Of a stretch of 47,268 nt of DNA, positions 34,430 to 42,644 are shown in pieces. The notes under the pieces were generated by a model. The model saw only the letters and a list, made by a program, of their open reading frames with translations. It was not told the DNA's origin and did no database searches. Origin of the DNA: Actinomycetota bacterium. Its GTDB lineage: Bacteria > Actinomycetota > Actinomycetes > Streptosporangiales > Streptosporangiaceae. Positions within the stretch are counted from its first letter, which is position 1; the number at the start of each line of letters is the position of its first letter. The stretch covers positions 1 to 47,268 of the forward strand of contig PMSU01000076.1 of NCBI GenBank assembly GCA_003168255.1, read 5' to 3'. A program made the translations under genes and the position numbers.

Positions 34430-34605
34430 CGTCGTACCGCCCCCCGATCACACTGGCCAGAAATTAACTGCCTACAGCATGCCAGCGGGCTGCGCATAAT
34501 CCTCTACAACGCCCAGATCGCCCCGCGCGGCGTCCGGCTCGTCAGCGCCTTGGCAGGCAGCCCGCAGCAGCCCCCGGACATCGGATCGCCGACGGTCCGG
34601 ACCGG

Positions 34606-34647
34606 CCATATTGTTGGTAATAAAGATTGATTTTATAGATAATATGG
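34606..34647. promoter_or_regulatory. AT-rich promoter region with inverted repeat, upstream of the OsmC remnant
   Basis: CCATATT (34606-34612) is inverted as AATATGG at 34641-34647. Between them TTGGTA (34614-34619), an 18-base spacer and GATAAT (34638-34643) make a plausible promoter. A repressor binding the arms would cover it; OhrR-like control would fit an OsmC gene, but that is inference. Confidence 0.45.
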
Positions 34648-34676
34648 GTCTGGTTCTATACCTGGGAGGTCCCGCA

Positions 34677-34887
34677 ATGTCGCTCGCCACCCTCATCGCA
34701 GACACACGCAAGGCGGTCGACAGCGACGCCGGGCTTTTCGGAGGCCCGCGTCCACGTCACCGTCAGCGGGCAGGAGAGCGCTGAGCGCTACCAGCAGCTC
34801 TCAGAAGCTGTTGACCAGCACTGTCCCGTCCTCGACCTGTTCAGCAACCCCGTCCCGGTCACCCGCAGCATGGCGTCCGGCAGCTGA
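34677..34887 (+). pseudogene. OsmC-family peroxidase gene with the middle deleted
   Basis: GGGAGG and ATG 34677 begin a normal OsmC N-terminus (MSLATLIADTRKAVDSDAG). After 20 codons the match jumps, in another frame, to the OsmC C-terminus: EARVHVTVSGQESAERYQQL then DQHCPVLDLFSNPVPV, with the second catalytic Cys. About 100 codons, including the first catalytic Cys, are missing. The original frame stops at 34784. The intact enzyme would reduce organic hydroperoxides. Not functional. Confidence 0.8.
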
Positions 34888-34907
34888 ACCAGTTCCCGGC
34901 CTGGCTA

Positions 34908-35813
34908 TCAGGCTTCAGCCACCGTCAGGATGATCTTGCCGCTGACGTGGCCGCCCTGGCTGCGTTCGTGCGCCTTCGCCGCATCGGCGAGCGCGAACTC
35001 CGAATCGATGGCGAGGGTGAACTTCCCTTCCCCGGCGAGGCGAGCGGCCTCGGGCAGGGCCTGGAATGCCTGCGGTTGGCTGGTGAGCCGGACTCCGTGC
35101 TCGGGAGCAGAGAAGTCGGCGATGGTGACCACGTTGTCAGGTGAGCCGGCGATCTCGATCAGTTCCGTCAGGGAGCCCTGGCCGGCGGTGTCGAGCACAA
35201 CGTCGACCCCTTGCTGCGCCAGCGCAGCCACCCGCCCGGCCAGCCCGGGCCCGTAGGTGGTGGGCAGGACGCCAAGCGAGCGCAGGTACTCATGGTTCGA
35301 TTCGCTGGCCGTGCCGATGACAGTGACACCGGCCGCGCGGGCGAACTGGGCGGCGGTGCTGCCCACTCCGCCTGCCGCGCCTTCGATCAGAAGAGTCTGC
35401 CCGGCTGACGGGTGGATGATGTCCAGGGCCCGCACCGCGGTCTCCGCGACCACCGAGAGGCCGCCCGCTTGCTCCCAGCTCAACCCGGCGGGCTTGACGG
35501 CGAAATGATCCAGGACGGCGAATTCGGCGGAGGTGCCGTTGCCGAGGCCAAACACCTCATCACCGATACTGACACCCTGAACATCCTCGCCGACCTCGTC
35601 GACGACACCGGCCGCCTCCAGCCCGGGAATCGCGGGGAAAGGTGTCGGAAACGCGTCCTGCAGGTAGCCGGCCCGGACCTTCCAGTCGAACGCGTTCACT
35701 CCGGCCACGCGAACGGCGATGCGCACCTGTCCGGGGCCGGCGTGCGGCTCGGGCATGGTGGTCACCTCGAGAACCGAAGGGTCACCGAACTTCGCGTATG
35801 TCACTGACAACAT
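34908..35813 (-). CDS. NADP-dependent quinone oxidoreductase-like MDR protein
   Basis: A 301-residue zinc-free medium-chain dehydrogenase. N-terminal GroES-like domain (about 1-115; VRVAGVNAFDWKVRAGYLQ, PGLEAAGVVDEVG), then a Rossmann domain with the NADPH loop GAAGGVGSTAAQFARAAG. It likely reduces quinones or enones. AAAGGAAG lies upstream of ATG 35813. It sits beside the OsmC remnant; both could belong to an oxidative-stress set. Confidence 0.9.
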   Translation of the reverse strand: MLSVTYAKFGDPSVLEVTTMPEPHAGPGQVRIAVRVAGVNAFDWKVRAGYLQDAFPTPFPAIPGLEAAGVVDEVGEDVQGVSIGDEVFGLGNGTSAEFAVLDHFAVKPAGLSWEQAGGLSVVAETAVRALDIIHPSAGQTLLIEGAAGGVGSTAAQFARAAGVTVIGTASESNHEYLRSLGVLPTTYGPGLAGRVAALAQQGVDVVLDTAGQGSLTELIEIAGSPDNVVTIADFSAPEHGVRLTSQPQAFQALPEAARLAGEGKFTLAIDSEFALADAAKAHERSQGGHVSGKIILTVAEA

Positions 35814-35920
35814 GCCTTATCTTCCTTTCGACACTTCTGTGGTTCGCACTGCCGAAGACTGTACGGCGGACCTGCAAGCCGTCGTCGCCGTCGCCTGCGC
35901 GATCTCACGCGCCGCGAGCA

Positions 35921-35953
35921 AGAGGCCCCGCCGCAACAGCGGACGGGACCTCT
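35921..35953 (-). terminator. Terminator hairpin downstream of tRNA-Thr
   Basis: On the minus strand AGAGG-T-CCCG-T-CCGC pairs with GCGG-C-GGG-G-CCTCT around a small loop, nine bases beyond the tRNA 3' end. Confidence 0.6.
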
Positions 35954-35961
35954 GACGTGGG

Positions 35962-36035
35962 AGCCGCCTATCGGAATCGAACCGATGACCTACGCATTAC
36001 GAATGCGTCGCTCTAGCCGTCTGAGCTAAGGCGGC
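35962..36035 (-). tRNA. tRNA-Thr, anticodon CGU
   Basis: A full cloverleaf on the minus strand: seven-pair acceptor GCCGCCT/AGGCGGC, D-arm TAGCTCAGACGGCTAGAGC, anticodon stem ACGCA/TGCGT with loop TTCGTAA (anticodon CGT), and T-arm ATCGGTTCGATTCCGAT. CCA is not encoded. It reads ACG, a common threonine codon in GC-rich genomes. tRNA genes are frequent integration sites, but I see no integrase beside it. Confidence 0.96.
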
Positions 36036-36120
36036 ACGCCGCCTGTCAGGGCAGCGGCCACGAGTTTACCGCTCATGGCAAGCCGCCACGCCACCCCGGC
36101 AGCACGCGGGCAAAAAGCCG

Positions 36121-37716
36121 CTACGGGCACATGGTCCCGCTGCGCGGCACAGCCCCCTTGATCAGGTAGCTGTTCACGATGTTGTCCACGCAGGAGCTCC
36201 CCATCATGTACGCGGTGTGGCCGTCACCGTTCCAGCCGAGCAGCACCCCCGACGTCAGCTCCCTGGCCAGGGCGCGGGCCCACCGGTATGGGGTCGCCGG
36301 GTCCCGGGTGGTCCCCACGACCAGGATGGCCGGCGCGCCGACAGCGGTGATCTTGGGCAGCGGGTATGACGTGACCGGCCAGTAGGCGCACGGCAGGCTG
36401 CCCCAGACGATCGCATCGCCAAACTGCGGCGCGGCCTTCTCAGCCGTCGCGGCGGCCGAACGCCAGGCCGACAGAGCATGCGGCCACGGCCGGTCCAGGC
36501 AGTTGATCGCCATGTTCGAGTCCGCCAGGTTGGAGTAACTGCCGCCCGAGCTCCGCTCCAGCAGCAGGTCACCCAGCTCGATGAGCACCGTGCCGTCCCC
36601 GCCGAACGCATCTTGCAGCGCGCTGCGCAGCGTCGGCCAGTACGACTTGCTGTACAGCGACGCCACCACGCCTTCCAATAGCAGGGCCCCGTTGGCCGGG
36701 CGGCCGTCGCCCAGGTCGTTGGCCAGCGGAGTCCGGGTAGCGCGGTTCAGCAGGCCCTGGAGCTTGGCGATTCCCGCACTGACGTCGCTGCCGCGGCCGA
36801 GAGGACAGACCGATCGCTGCATGCAGTCCGCGGTGAAGGAACGGAGCGCGACCTCGAACCCCTCGCCCTGCGTCATGTTGATATCCGTCGAGGTAGCGTC
36901 GGGGTCGAGCGCGCCGTCAAGCACGAGAGCGCGGACGCGGTGCGGGAAGAGCTGCGCGTACCAGGCGCCGAGATAGGTCCCGTAGGACTTGCCCAGGTAG
37001 GTGAGCTTGGGCTCGCCGAGCGCGGCCCGCAGCACGTCGAGATCGCGTGCCGCGCTGCGGGTGCCGACATACGGCAGCAGCGAGCCGGCGTTCCTGCCGC
37101 ACTCGCTGGCGAACAGCTTGCTCTGCGAAACGACCTCGGCCAGCTGGGCGGCGTTGTCCGGCGTGTCATCGGTCTCGAAGTACTTGTCGAGCTGCGGACC
37201 GGTCATGCAGTGCACCGCGGGCTGGCTGCCGCCGACGCCGCGCGGGTCGAATCCGACCACATCGAACCGGTCAAGAATCGCGGGAGATATGACGCTCCGC
37301 GCCCCTTCCGCGTACTGGACGCCGGACCCGCCTGGGCCGCCAGGGTTGACCACGAGGGAGCCGATTCGCTGCTGCGGGTCGGCGGCGGGCAGCCGGATCA
37401 CCGGCAGCGAGAACCGCTTCCAGGCCGGGCGGCTGTAGTCGAAGGGGACCAGCAGCCTGGCGCACTGGAATCCGTTGTCGCACGGTACCCACCGGAGTTT
37501 CTGCGCGTAGTAGGCGGCCAGGGTCGTCGGCTGGCCCGAGGTCACGCCCTGGCGGGAGGGGGCCTGGGCGCTGGAGCAGGCCGCGACGACGCAGGCCACG
37601 GCCACCACGACCGCCACCAACGGGTGCCGAGCGCCGACCTGCGGCCTGGCACGACCGCCGGTCCCCAGCCTGGAACGGGCGCCGCTCCCCGCGCGCCGAA
37701 GGAGGCCGGCCCTCAC
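36121..37716 (-). CDS. Secreted lipoprotein alpha/beta hydrolase, tripeptidyl aminopeptidase (TAP) family
   Basis: A 531-residue exported hydrolase. A twin-helix-like hydrophobic signal (31-46) ends in the lipobox VAAC with lipidated C47. The oxyanion NPGGPGGSG, nucleophile S244 in GKSYGTYLG, and C-terminal His in GDGHTAYM fit the TAP peptidase group, which cleaves tripeptides from N-termini. GTG 37716 overlaps the ricT stop as GTGA, so they are coupled. Similar order (TAP protease, delta', tmk, topA) occurs in Streptomyces from memory. Confidence 0.9.
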   Translation of the reverse strand: MRAGLLRRAGSGARSRLGTGGRARPQVGARHPLVAVVVAVACVVAACSSAQAPSRQGVTSGQPTTLAAYYAQKLRWVPCDNGFQCARLLVPFDYSRPAWKRFSLPVIRLPAADPQQRIGSLVVNPGGPGGSGVQYAEGARSVISPAILDRFDVVGFDPRGVGGSQPAVHCMTGPQLDKYFETDDTPDNAAQLAEVVSQSKLFASECGRNAGSLLPYVGTRSAARDLDVLRAALGEPKLTYLGKSYGTYLGAWYAQLFPHRVRALVLDGALDPDATSTDINMTQGEGFEVALRSFTADCMQRSVCPLGRGSDVSAGIAKLQGLLNRATRTPLANDLGDGRPANGALLLEGVVASLYSKSYWPTLRSALQDAFGGDGTVLIELGDLLLERSSGGSYSNLADSNMAINCLDRPWPHALSAWRSAAATAEKAAPQFGDAIVWGSLPCAYWPVTSYPLPKITAVGAPAILVVGTTRDPATPYRWARALARELTSGVLLGWNGDGHTAYMMGSSCVDNIVNSYLIKGAVPRSGTMCP

Positions 37717-38621
37717 TCGGCTTCCCGGCCGGAGTCCGTCCCGACGCCGGTGCCGGGCGTGTCCTCACCCGCCCCCGGCGAGACATACTTCTCCTCATAC
37801 GCCTTCCGTGATCCGCAGACGCTGGCCCGCGGGCACGCGCACCTGCGGCCGTCCGCCGCCAGCTTCATCACCACGGTGTCCGAAGGAACGTTGTGCCCGA
37901 CAACCGTGCCGGGCCCTTCCGGTGACTCGACCCGCTCGCCGATCTTCGGCGCCTTCTCATGAAAGTCCTGGTACAGCGGATGCTCATACTTCAGGCAGCA
38001 CATCAGCCGTCCGCAGGCACCGGCGATCCGCAGCGGATTGACCGGAAGATCTTGATCTTTAGCCATCCGAACGGACACGGGCTCGAAGTCCTTCAAGAAT
38101 GTGGCACAGCACAGGTCGCGACCACACGGCCCGATCCCGCCCTGCAATCGTGCCTCGTCCCTGGGACCGATCTGCCGCAGCTCCACCCGGGCATGCAGCT
38201 TCCCGGCCAGGTCACGGACAAGCGCGCGGAAATCCACCCGGTGCGGGGCGCTGAAGTAGATGACGACCACGTTGGGCCCGGCGGGCTGCCCGGGACCATG
38301 GCGGTCGTCTAGGTAGTCCACGGCAGTGATCTTCATCGGCAGCTCGTGCTCGCGGACCAGGCGCTTGGCGGCCACCCTGGCCTCTGCTCGCCTGCGACGG
38401 TTCGCCTCGTTTCTGGCCACGTCGGCCTGGCCGGCCAGGCCTGCGCACACCGGCAGCCCGCCCACATCCTCGGAGATCCACTGCGGCGCCCACATGCACT
38501 CGGCCACCTCGGAACCAGAATCGGTGGGCACCAGCACCTTGTCGCCGATCGACGGCGAATACGGCCCGGGGTCGAGGTAGTAGAGCCGACCGTACCGCTC
38601 GAAGCTCACTGCCATCATCAT
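37713..38621 (-). CDS. ricT: PSP1 domain regulator RicT (YaaT)
   Basis: A 302-residue protein of the PSP1/RicT family. The central region carries two conserved Cys motifs, CGRDLCC and CGRLMCCLKYEH, which in Bacillus help bind Fe-S clusters in the RicAFT (Y-complex) that guides RNase Y maturation of mRNAs. RicA and RicF partners are not here. Start at ATG 38621 (MMMAVSFERYG) or one of the next two ATGs; no clear ribosome site. It abuts the divergent HTH-like gene with interleaved start codons. Upstream of, and coupled to, the TAP lipoprotein. Confidence 0.88.
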   Translation of the reverse strand: MMMAVSFERYGRLYYLDPGPYSPSIGDKVLVPTDSGSEVAECMWAPQWISEDVGGLPVCAGLAGQADVARNEANRRRRAEARVAAKRLVREHELPMKITAVDYLDDRHGPGQPAGPNVVVIYFSAPHRVDFRALVRDLAGKLHARVELRQIGPRDEARLQGGIGPCGRDLCCATFLKDFEPVSVRMAKDQDLPVNPLRIAGACGRLMCCLKYEHPLYQDFHEKAPKIGERVESPEGPGTVVGHNVPSDTVVMKLAADGRRCACPRASVCGSRKAYEEKYVSPGAGEDTPGTGVGTDSGREAE

Positions 38622-39117
38622 GCCCACGCAACCAGAGTACGGCCGGACCGGCCGAGCGCCCGCCGTCCGCGACGACGCCACCTATCTCACCGGGACCGAG
38701 ATCCGTGACCAGCGGATGCGCTGGCTAGACAAGCACGTCATCACCTGCGACGACGGCATCCGCGGCGAGTGGAACTACACCATCGCTCCGGCCGGCGACG
38801 GCACCGGAACCGACGACGGCACCGCCCCCGGACCCGGACCTGACCCGGCACTGCTCGCGGCGCTCGCCGCCACCGCCTGCCACCACCACGCCGGCGTCAG
38901 CTACCAGATCCTCGGCCAGCTGCCCGGTACCGACGCCAGCACCATCGCCCTCACCGCCCGCCGGCTCACCCCGCTCCTGGAACCGCACGGCATCACCCCC
39001 CGCTACCAGCGAGCCCGCACCCGCACCCTGGCCCAGCTCCGCGACCACGCCGCCACCGACGGCATCACCATCCCCGATATGCCAGCAACCCACGACACGC
39101 CCGAGACCGCCGACTAA
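38620..39117 (+). CDS. HTH-like protein, possibly a transposase-derived remnant
   Basis: A 165-residue frame with strong coding bias (C-ending codons). Residues about 75-120 (HHHAGVSYQILGQLPGTDASTIALTARRLTPLL) look like the helix-turn-helix at the N-terminus of some DDE transposases; RTRTLAQLRDHA follows. The catalytic domain is absent. The true start is uncertain: ATG 38620 overlaps the opposite ricT start codon, so ATG 38716 is an alternative. A right half of palindrome family B lies 20 bases after the stop. It could be a transposase fragment or an unrelated small regulator. Confidence 0.5.
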   Translation: MPTQPEYGRTGRAPAVRDDATYLTGTEIRDQRMRWLDKHVITCDDGIRGEWNYTIAPAGDGTGTDDGTAPGPGPDPALLAALAATACHHHAGVSYQILGQLPGTDASTIALTARRLTPLLEPHGITPRYQRARTRTLAQLRDHAATDGITIPDMPATHDTPETAD

Positions 39118-39136
39118 AAAGCAGACGCGTCCAATT

Positions 39137-39154
39137 GCGACCACGATCCTTCCC
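39137..39154. repeat. Right half of palindromic repeat family B
   Basis: GCGACCACGATCCTTCCC is identical to bases 12520-12537 of copy 1, but the left arm is missing. It lies just after the HTH-like gene, in the region that also holds a GC hairpin (39167-39184). Confidence 0.7.
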
Positions 39155-39166
39155 GCTAACGAATTT

Positions 39167-39184
39167 CGCCCGCGCAGGCGGGCG
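39167..39184. terminator. GC-rich hairpin between convergent genes
   Basis: CGCCCGC (39167-39173) pairs with GCGGGCG (39178-39184) around GCAG. Placed between the convergent HTH-like and holB genes, it may terminate both. Confidence 0.5.
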
Positions 39185-39185
39185 G

Positions 39186-39233
39186 AGGGCACGCGGGCGG
39201 GGGCACGCGCGGGCGGGGGCACGCGCGGGTTAG
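39186..39233. repeat. 16-bp tandem repeat, three copies, at the holB stop
   Basis: Three units of GGGCACGCGCGGGCGG type run up to and include the TAA of the minus-strand holB gene (39230-39232). Another case of a tandem repeat touching a stop codon. Confidence 0.75.
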
Positions 39234-40477
39234 GGGGCGAGCAGGGCTAGGGTCATTTCCTCGACAGCGAGCAGTGGGGCCACGCTGACGGCCAGCCGCT
39301 CGCGGCAGGCCATGATCGCCTCGATCCTGCGCACCGTGGACTCCGGCGTGGTTGCGCCGGCCAGCCTGCGCAGGTCCTCCTCGCGCCCGGCATTGCTCAG
39401 CTCCACCTGTGCGCCGAATTGCACCGCCAGCACGTCGCGGTAGAACCAGGCCAGGTCCAGCAGGGCGACCTCAAGGGTGTCCCGCTTCGTCCGGGTGGCC
39501 CGCGACTTCTGCCTGTCATCGAGGTCCTTCAGCGCGCCCGCGGCGCCGCGGACCGCCTTCGCGACCCCCTTGCCGGTGGAGCCTTCGCCGAACGCCTGGC
39601 GCAGCGCGTCACGTTCGGGCTGGTCACGTCCTTCGGTGACCGACTTGGCTTCCTCCTCGGCTGCCTTGACGAGGGATGCGGCCGCGGCGAGCGCGGGACC
39701 AAGGCTCGTCACCGCGACCGGGATGCGCAGAACCTCTTCGCGGTGCCTAGCGGCCTCCTCATCGGTGGCCAGCCTGCGGGCCCGCCCGATGTGGCCCTGC
39801 GCCGCCCGCGCCGCCGCCAGCGCTCGCTGCGGCGCGACGCCGTCCCGCCTGATCAGCACGTCCGCCACCGCGGCCGACGACGGGGTTCGCAGGGTGATCA
39901 GCCTGCACCGGGATCTGATCGTCGGGGGCAGGTCCTCGGCCGACGGTGCGCACAGCAGCCAGACAGTCCGCGGCGCGGGTTCCTCGATCGCCTTGAGCAG
40001 GGCGTTCGCCGCCGCCTCGGTGGCCCGGTCGGCATCCTCGAACACCACCACGTGCCAGCGCCCGCCGGTCGGCGAGGTGGCCGCGCGCAGCACGAGCTCC
40101 CTGGTCTGCTTCACCCCGTACGACAGCCCCTCCGGCCGGACGAGCATGAGGTCGGCGTGGGTGCCTGCCCGCACCTGATGACAGCTCGGGCACGACCCGC
40201 ACCCCTGCGCGGGGCACAGCAGCGCGGCGGCGAATGCCCGGGCGGCCACGCTGCGGCCGGAGCCGGGCGGCCCGGTCAGCAGCCAGGCGTGCGCCATCCC
40301 GCCCGCGGCCCGCCCGGCTCGGCCGGCCCGTCCGCTGAGCACGTCGGCAGCGACGCCGGCCGCGCGGCGCAGCTCGGCGATCACCGGCTGCTGCCCGGTC
40401 AAGTCGCCGAACACATCGGCGTCGGCGCCGTCCCGGCTCAGCGAATCGGCCGCGGCGATCTCACTGCTGGTTTGCAC
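39230..40477 (-). CDS. holB: DNA polymerase III subunit delta'
   Basis: A 415-residue clamp-loader subunit. The P-loop-like GPPGSGRS has Arg in place of the Walker A Lys, in keeping with delta' not using ATP. A four-Cys zinc site follows (CPAQGCGSCPSC), then FEDADRATEAAANALLKAIEEP, the SRC-like sensor segment SRCRLITL, and a helical C-terminal domain. It forms part of the complex that loads the beta clamp. Start GTG 40477 overlaps the end of the upstream tmk gene by 17 bases; the next frame upstream is inside tmk. Confidence 0.93.
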   Translation of the reverse strand: MQTSSEIAAADSLSRDGADADVFGDLTGQQPVIAELRRAAGVAADVLSGRAGRAGRAAGGMAHAWLLTGPPGSGRSVAARAFAAALLCPAQGCGSCPSCHQVRAGTHADLMLVRPEGLSYGVKQTRELVLRAATSPTGGRWHVVVFEDADRATEAAANALLKAIEEPAPRTVWLLCAPSAEDLPPTIRSRCRLITLRTPSSAAVADVLIRRDGVAPQRALAAARAAQGHIGRARRLATDEEAARHREEVLRIPVAVTSLGPALAAAASLVKAAEEEAKSVTEGRDQPERDALRQAFGEGSTGKGVAKAVRGAAGALKDLDDRQKSRATRTKRDTLEVALLDLAWFYRDVLAVQFGAQVELSNAGREEDLRRLAGATTPESTVRRIEAIMACRERLAVSVAPLLAVEEMTLALLAP

Positions 40478-42617
40478 GCGTCCGCCCTGGCTCCCTGATG
40501 GCCGGGAACGTGCCGGTAACCGCCTCCGCCGACGGCGGGACCGGGTCCGGCAGTATGTCGCGGACACGGTCCTGGATCTCGCGGCTGAGCTCATCGGCCG
40601 GCCTGGTCGCGTCGAGCACCAGGTAACGGCGCGGCTCCGCCTGGGCGAGCGAGCGGAATCCGGCCCGCACCCGCTCGTGGAACTCGGTCGGCTCGGCCTC
40701 CAGCCGGTCGGCCGACCTGGCCCGGCGGCCGAGCCCGGCAGCAGGCGGCAGGTCCAGGACGATGGTGAGGTCCGGCACCAGGCCGCCGGTCGCCCACCGG
40801 TTGATCCGGGCCACCTCGCTCATCGGCAGGTCCCTGCCGGTGCCCTGGTAGGCAAGCGAGGAGTCCACGTAGCGGTCGGTAACGACGATCGCCCCGCGGT
40901 CAATCGCGGGGACGATGACCGAGATGACGTGCTCGGCGCGGTCCGCCGCGTACATCAGCGTCTCCGCCCGGGCGCTCAGGCCGGCGTGCGCGGTATCGAG
41001 CAGCACCGCGCGCAGCCGCATGCCCACCTTGGTTGCGCCGGGTTCATGGGTAGAGACCACGTCGTAGCCCTGGTCCCTGAGCCAGATGGACAGCACCCGT
41101 CCCTGCGTGGTCTTGCCCGCCCCCTCGCCGCCCTCGAATGCGAGCAGCAGCCCGCGGCGAGCGGGCGCCTTCCCCCCCCAGGATGGCTGCCCGTCCGGCA
41201 TGTCGGACAGCGGCTCGCGACGGATCGCCCGCATCAGGTCCTGGCTGAGCGGGACGCCCTTGCGGTCGTCCATCTTCCGGTAGGCGAAGACGCCGACGGT
41301 AGCTGCCACCACCGCGCCGAGCAGCAGCACCACGTTCTGCCCGACGGAGTGGTAGACGACAGAGCCGATCTTCAGGTTTCCCGAACCGGTGATGTCCGAA
41401 ATGAGCTTGGTGAAACCGGTGGAGAGGAAGCCCGAAATGGCGATCACCAGGAACAAGATCACCTGGATGGTCGACTGGAAGAACGCGAATGCCCGGCCGC
41501 GAATCTCGTCATCCACCTCCAGGCCGACGATCGTGTTGCCGGTGGCGTACGCGATGCCGGCCAGCGCCCCGAGCAGGACAACGAACAGGGTCACCAGGGC
41601 AAGGTTGGGTACCAGGGCGATGAGCGCGAGCGGCACGGCCGCGCTGACGATGGACAGGCCGAATAGTCTCCTGAGGCTGAAGTCCTTAAGCCGCGTGCCG
41701 CCCACCATGCCCAGCGCCAGCCCGACAAAGATGGCCGAGAAGACCAGTCCCCATCCGGCGCTGCCGCCGTGCAGCGTGTCGCTGATGTAGACATACCCAA
41801 GGCCGACGACCACGCCTGCCGCGGCGAACGCGCCGGCCATTCCCAGCGCCAGGGCGCGCAGCACCGGCGTCTGGCGGAGGAATCGCCACCCCTCCCAGAT
41901 CGACTTGGCCACCGACGGCTGGGAGATGCGCTCGCTCGCGCTCGGTTTGCGTATCTCACGCAGGAAGAACACGGTGAGCGCGGAGATCCCGTACGAGGCG
42001 GCATTGAAGTAGAGCGCCAGGTTCACCTTGTTGGGCTGGAGGAACGGGGCCACACTGCCGAGCGGCCCGCTGATCAGGGCAAGCACCGAGAAAAGCCCGG
42101 CGGCGATCGGCGCGGTGCCGTAGGTGGTGAGCAGGCTCAGCTGGTTGGCCCGCTCCAGCTTGTCCTTGGGCACCAGGTTGGGCACGGACGCGGCGGTGGC
42201 CGGGTTCCAGAACAGCGAGGCGCACCCGGCCAGGAACTTGACGACGTAGATCCAGGTCAGATTGGGGAAGATGGGGATCGTCAGGAACAGCAGGCCGCGG
42301 ATGATGTCACCGGTGATCATCGTCATCCGGCGGTTCAACCGGTCGGCGATCGCCCCGGCCAGCGGGCCGAATAGCAGCGCCGGCAGCAGCGTCGCGATCC
42401 AGACGCCGCTGACTGCCGCGCCCTGCGCCGCGGTTGCTTCCACCACGCCGGCGTGCGCGAGGTGTTTTCCGGTGAGGGTGGCGGCGAGCACGGTGAGTGC
42501 GACAATGCTCAGCCAGTCACCCAGGCTGGACAGCGACAACGCGATCCACAGCCGGCGGAACGGCCGGATGGAGAGCACCCCGTTGCGTTCACTTGCGGGG
42601 TGGGATCGGATGTTCAC
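40461..42617 (-). CDS. tmk: MFS-type membrane domain fused to thymidylate kinase
   Basis: A 718-residue fusion. Residues about 15-450 form a 12-helix major-facilitator-like domain with GPLAGAIADRLNRR, the MFS loop motif. Residues about 487-690 are a complete dTMP kinase: P-loop GGEGAGKTT (496-504), TDRYVDSSLAYQG, and the lid region RRARSADRLE. The kinase makes dTDP for DNA; the membrane part has no known substrate. Streptomyces has a similar membrane-kinase fusion between topA and holB from memory. GTG 42617 is used. The C-terminus overlaps holB. Confidence 0.93.
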   Translation of the reverse strand: MNIRSHPASERNGVLSIRPFRRLWIALSLSSLGDWLSIVALTVLAATLTGKHLAHAGVVEATAAQGAAVSGVWIATLLPALLFGPLAGAIADRLNRRMTMITGDIIRGLLFLTIPIFPNLTWIYVVKFLAGCASLFWNPATAASVPNLVPKDKLERANQLSLLTTYGTAPIAAGLFSVLALISGPLGSVAPFLQPNKVNLALYFNAASYGISALTVFFLREIRKPSASERISQPSVAKSIWEGWRFLRQTPVLRALALGMAGAFAAAGVVVGLGYVYISDTLHGGSAGWGLVFSAIFVGLALGMVGGTRLKDFSLRRLFGLSIVSAAVPLALIALVPNLALVTLFVVLLGALAGIAYATGNTIVGLEVDDEIRGRAFAFFQSTIQVILFLVIAISGFLSTGFTKLISDITGSGNLKIGSVVYHSVGQNVVLLLGAVVAATVGVFAYRKMDDRKGVPLSQDLMRAIRREPLSDMPDGQPSWGGKAPARRGLLLAFEGGEGAGKTTQGRVLSIWLRDQGYDVVSTHEPGATKVGMRLRAVLLDTAHAGLSARAETLMYAADRAEHVISVIVPAIDRGAIVVTDRYVDSSLAYQGTGRDLPMSEVARINRWATGGLVPDLTIVLDLPPAAGLGRRARSADRLEAEPTEFHERVRAGFRSLAQAEPRRYLVLDATRPADELSREIQDRVRDILPDPVPPSAEAVTGTFPAIREPGRTRANQQ

Positions 42618-42644
42618 GGGCGACAGCGTATCTGGCTGCGCCCG

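Noticed and set aside
35962..36035. An integrated element at tRNA-Thr
   Set aside because: No integrase and no repeat of the tRNA 3' end found within the window.
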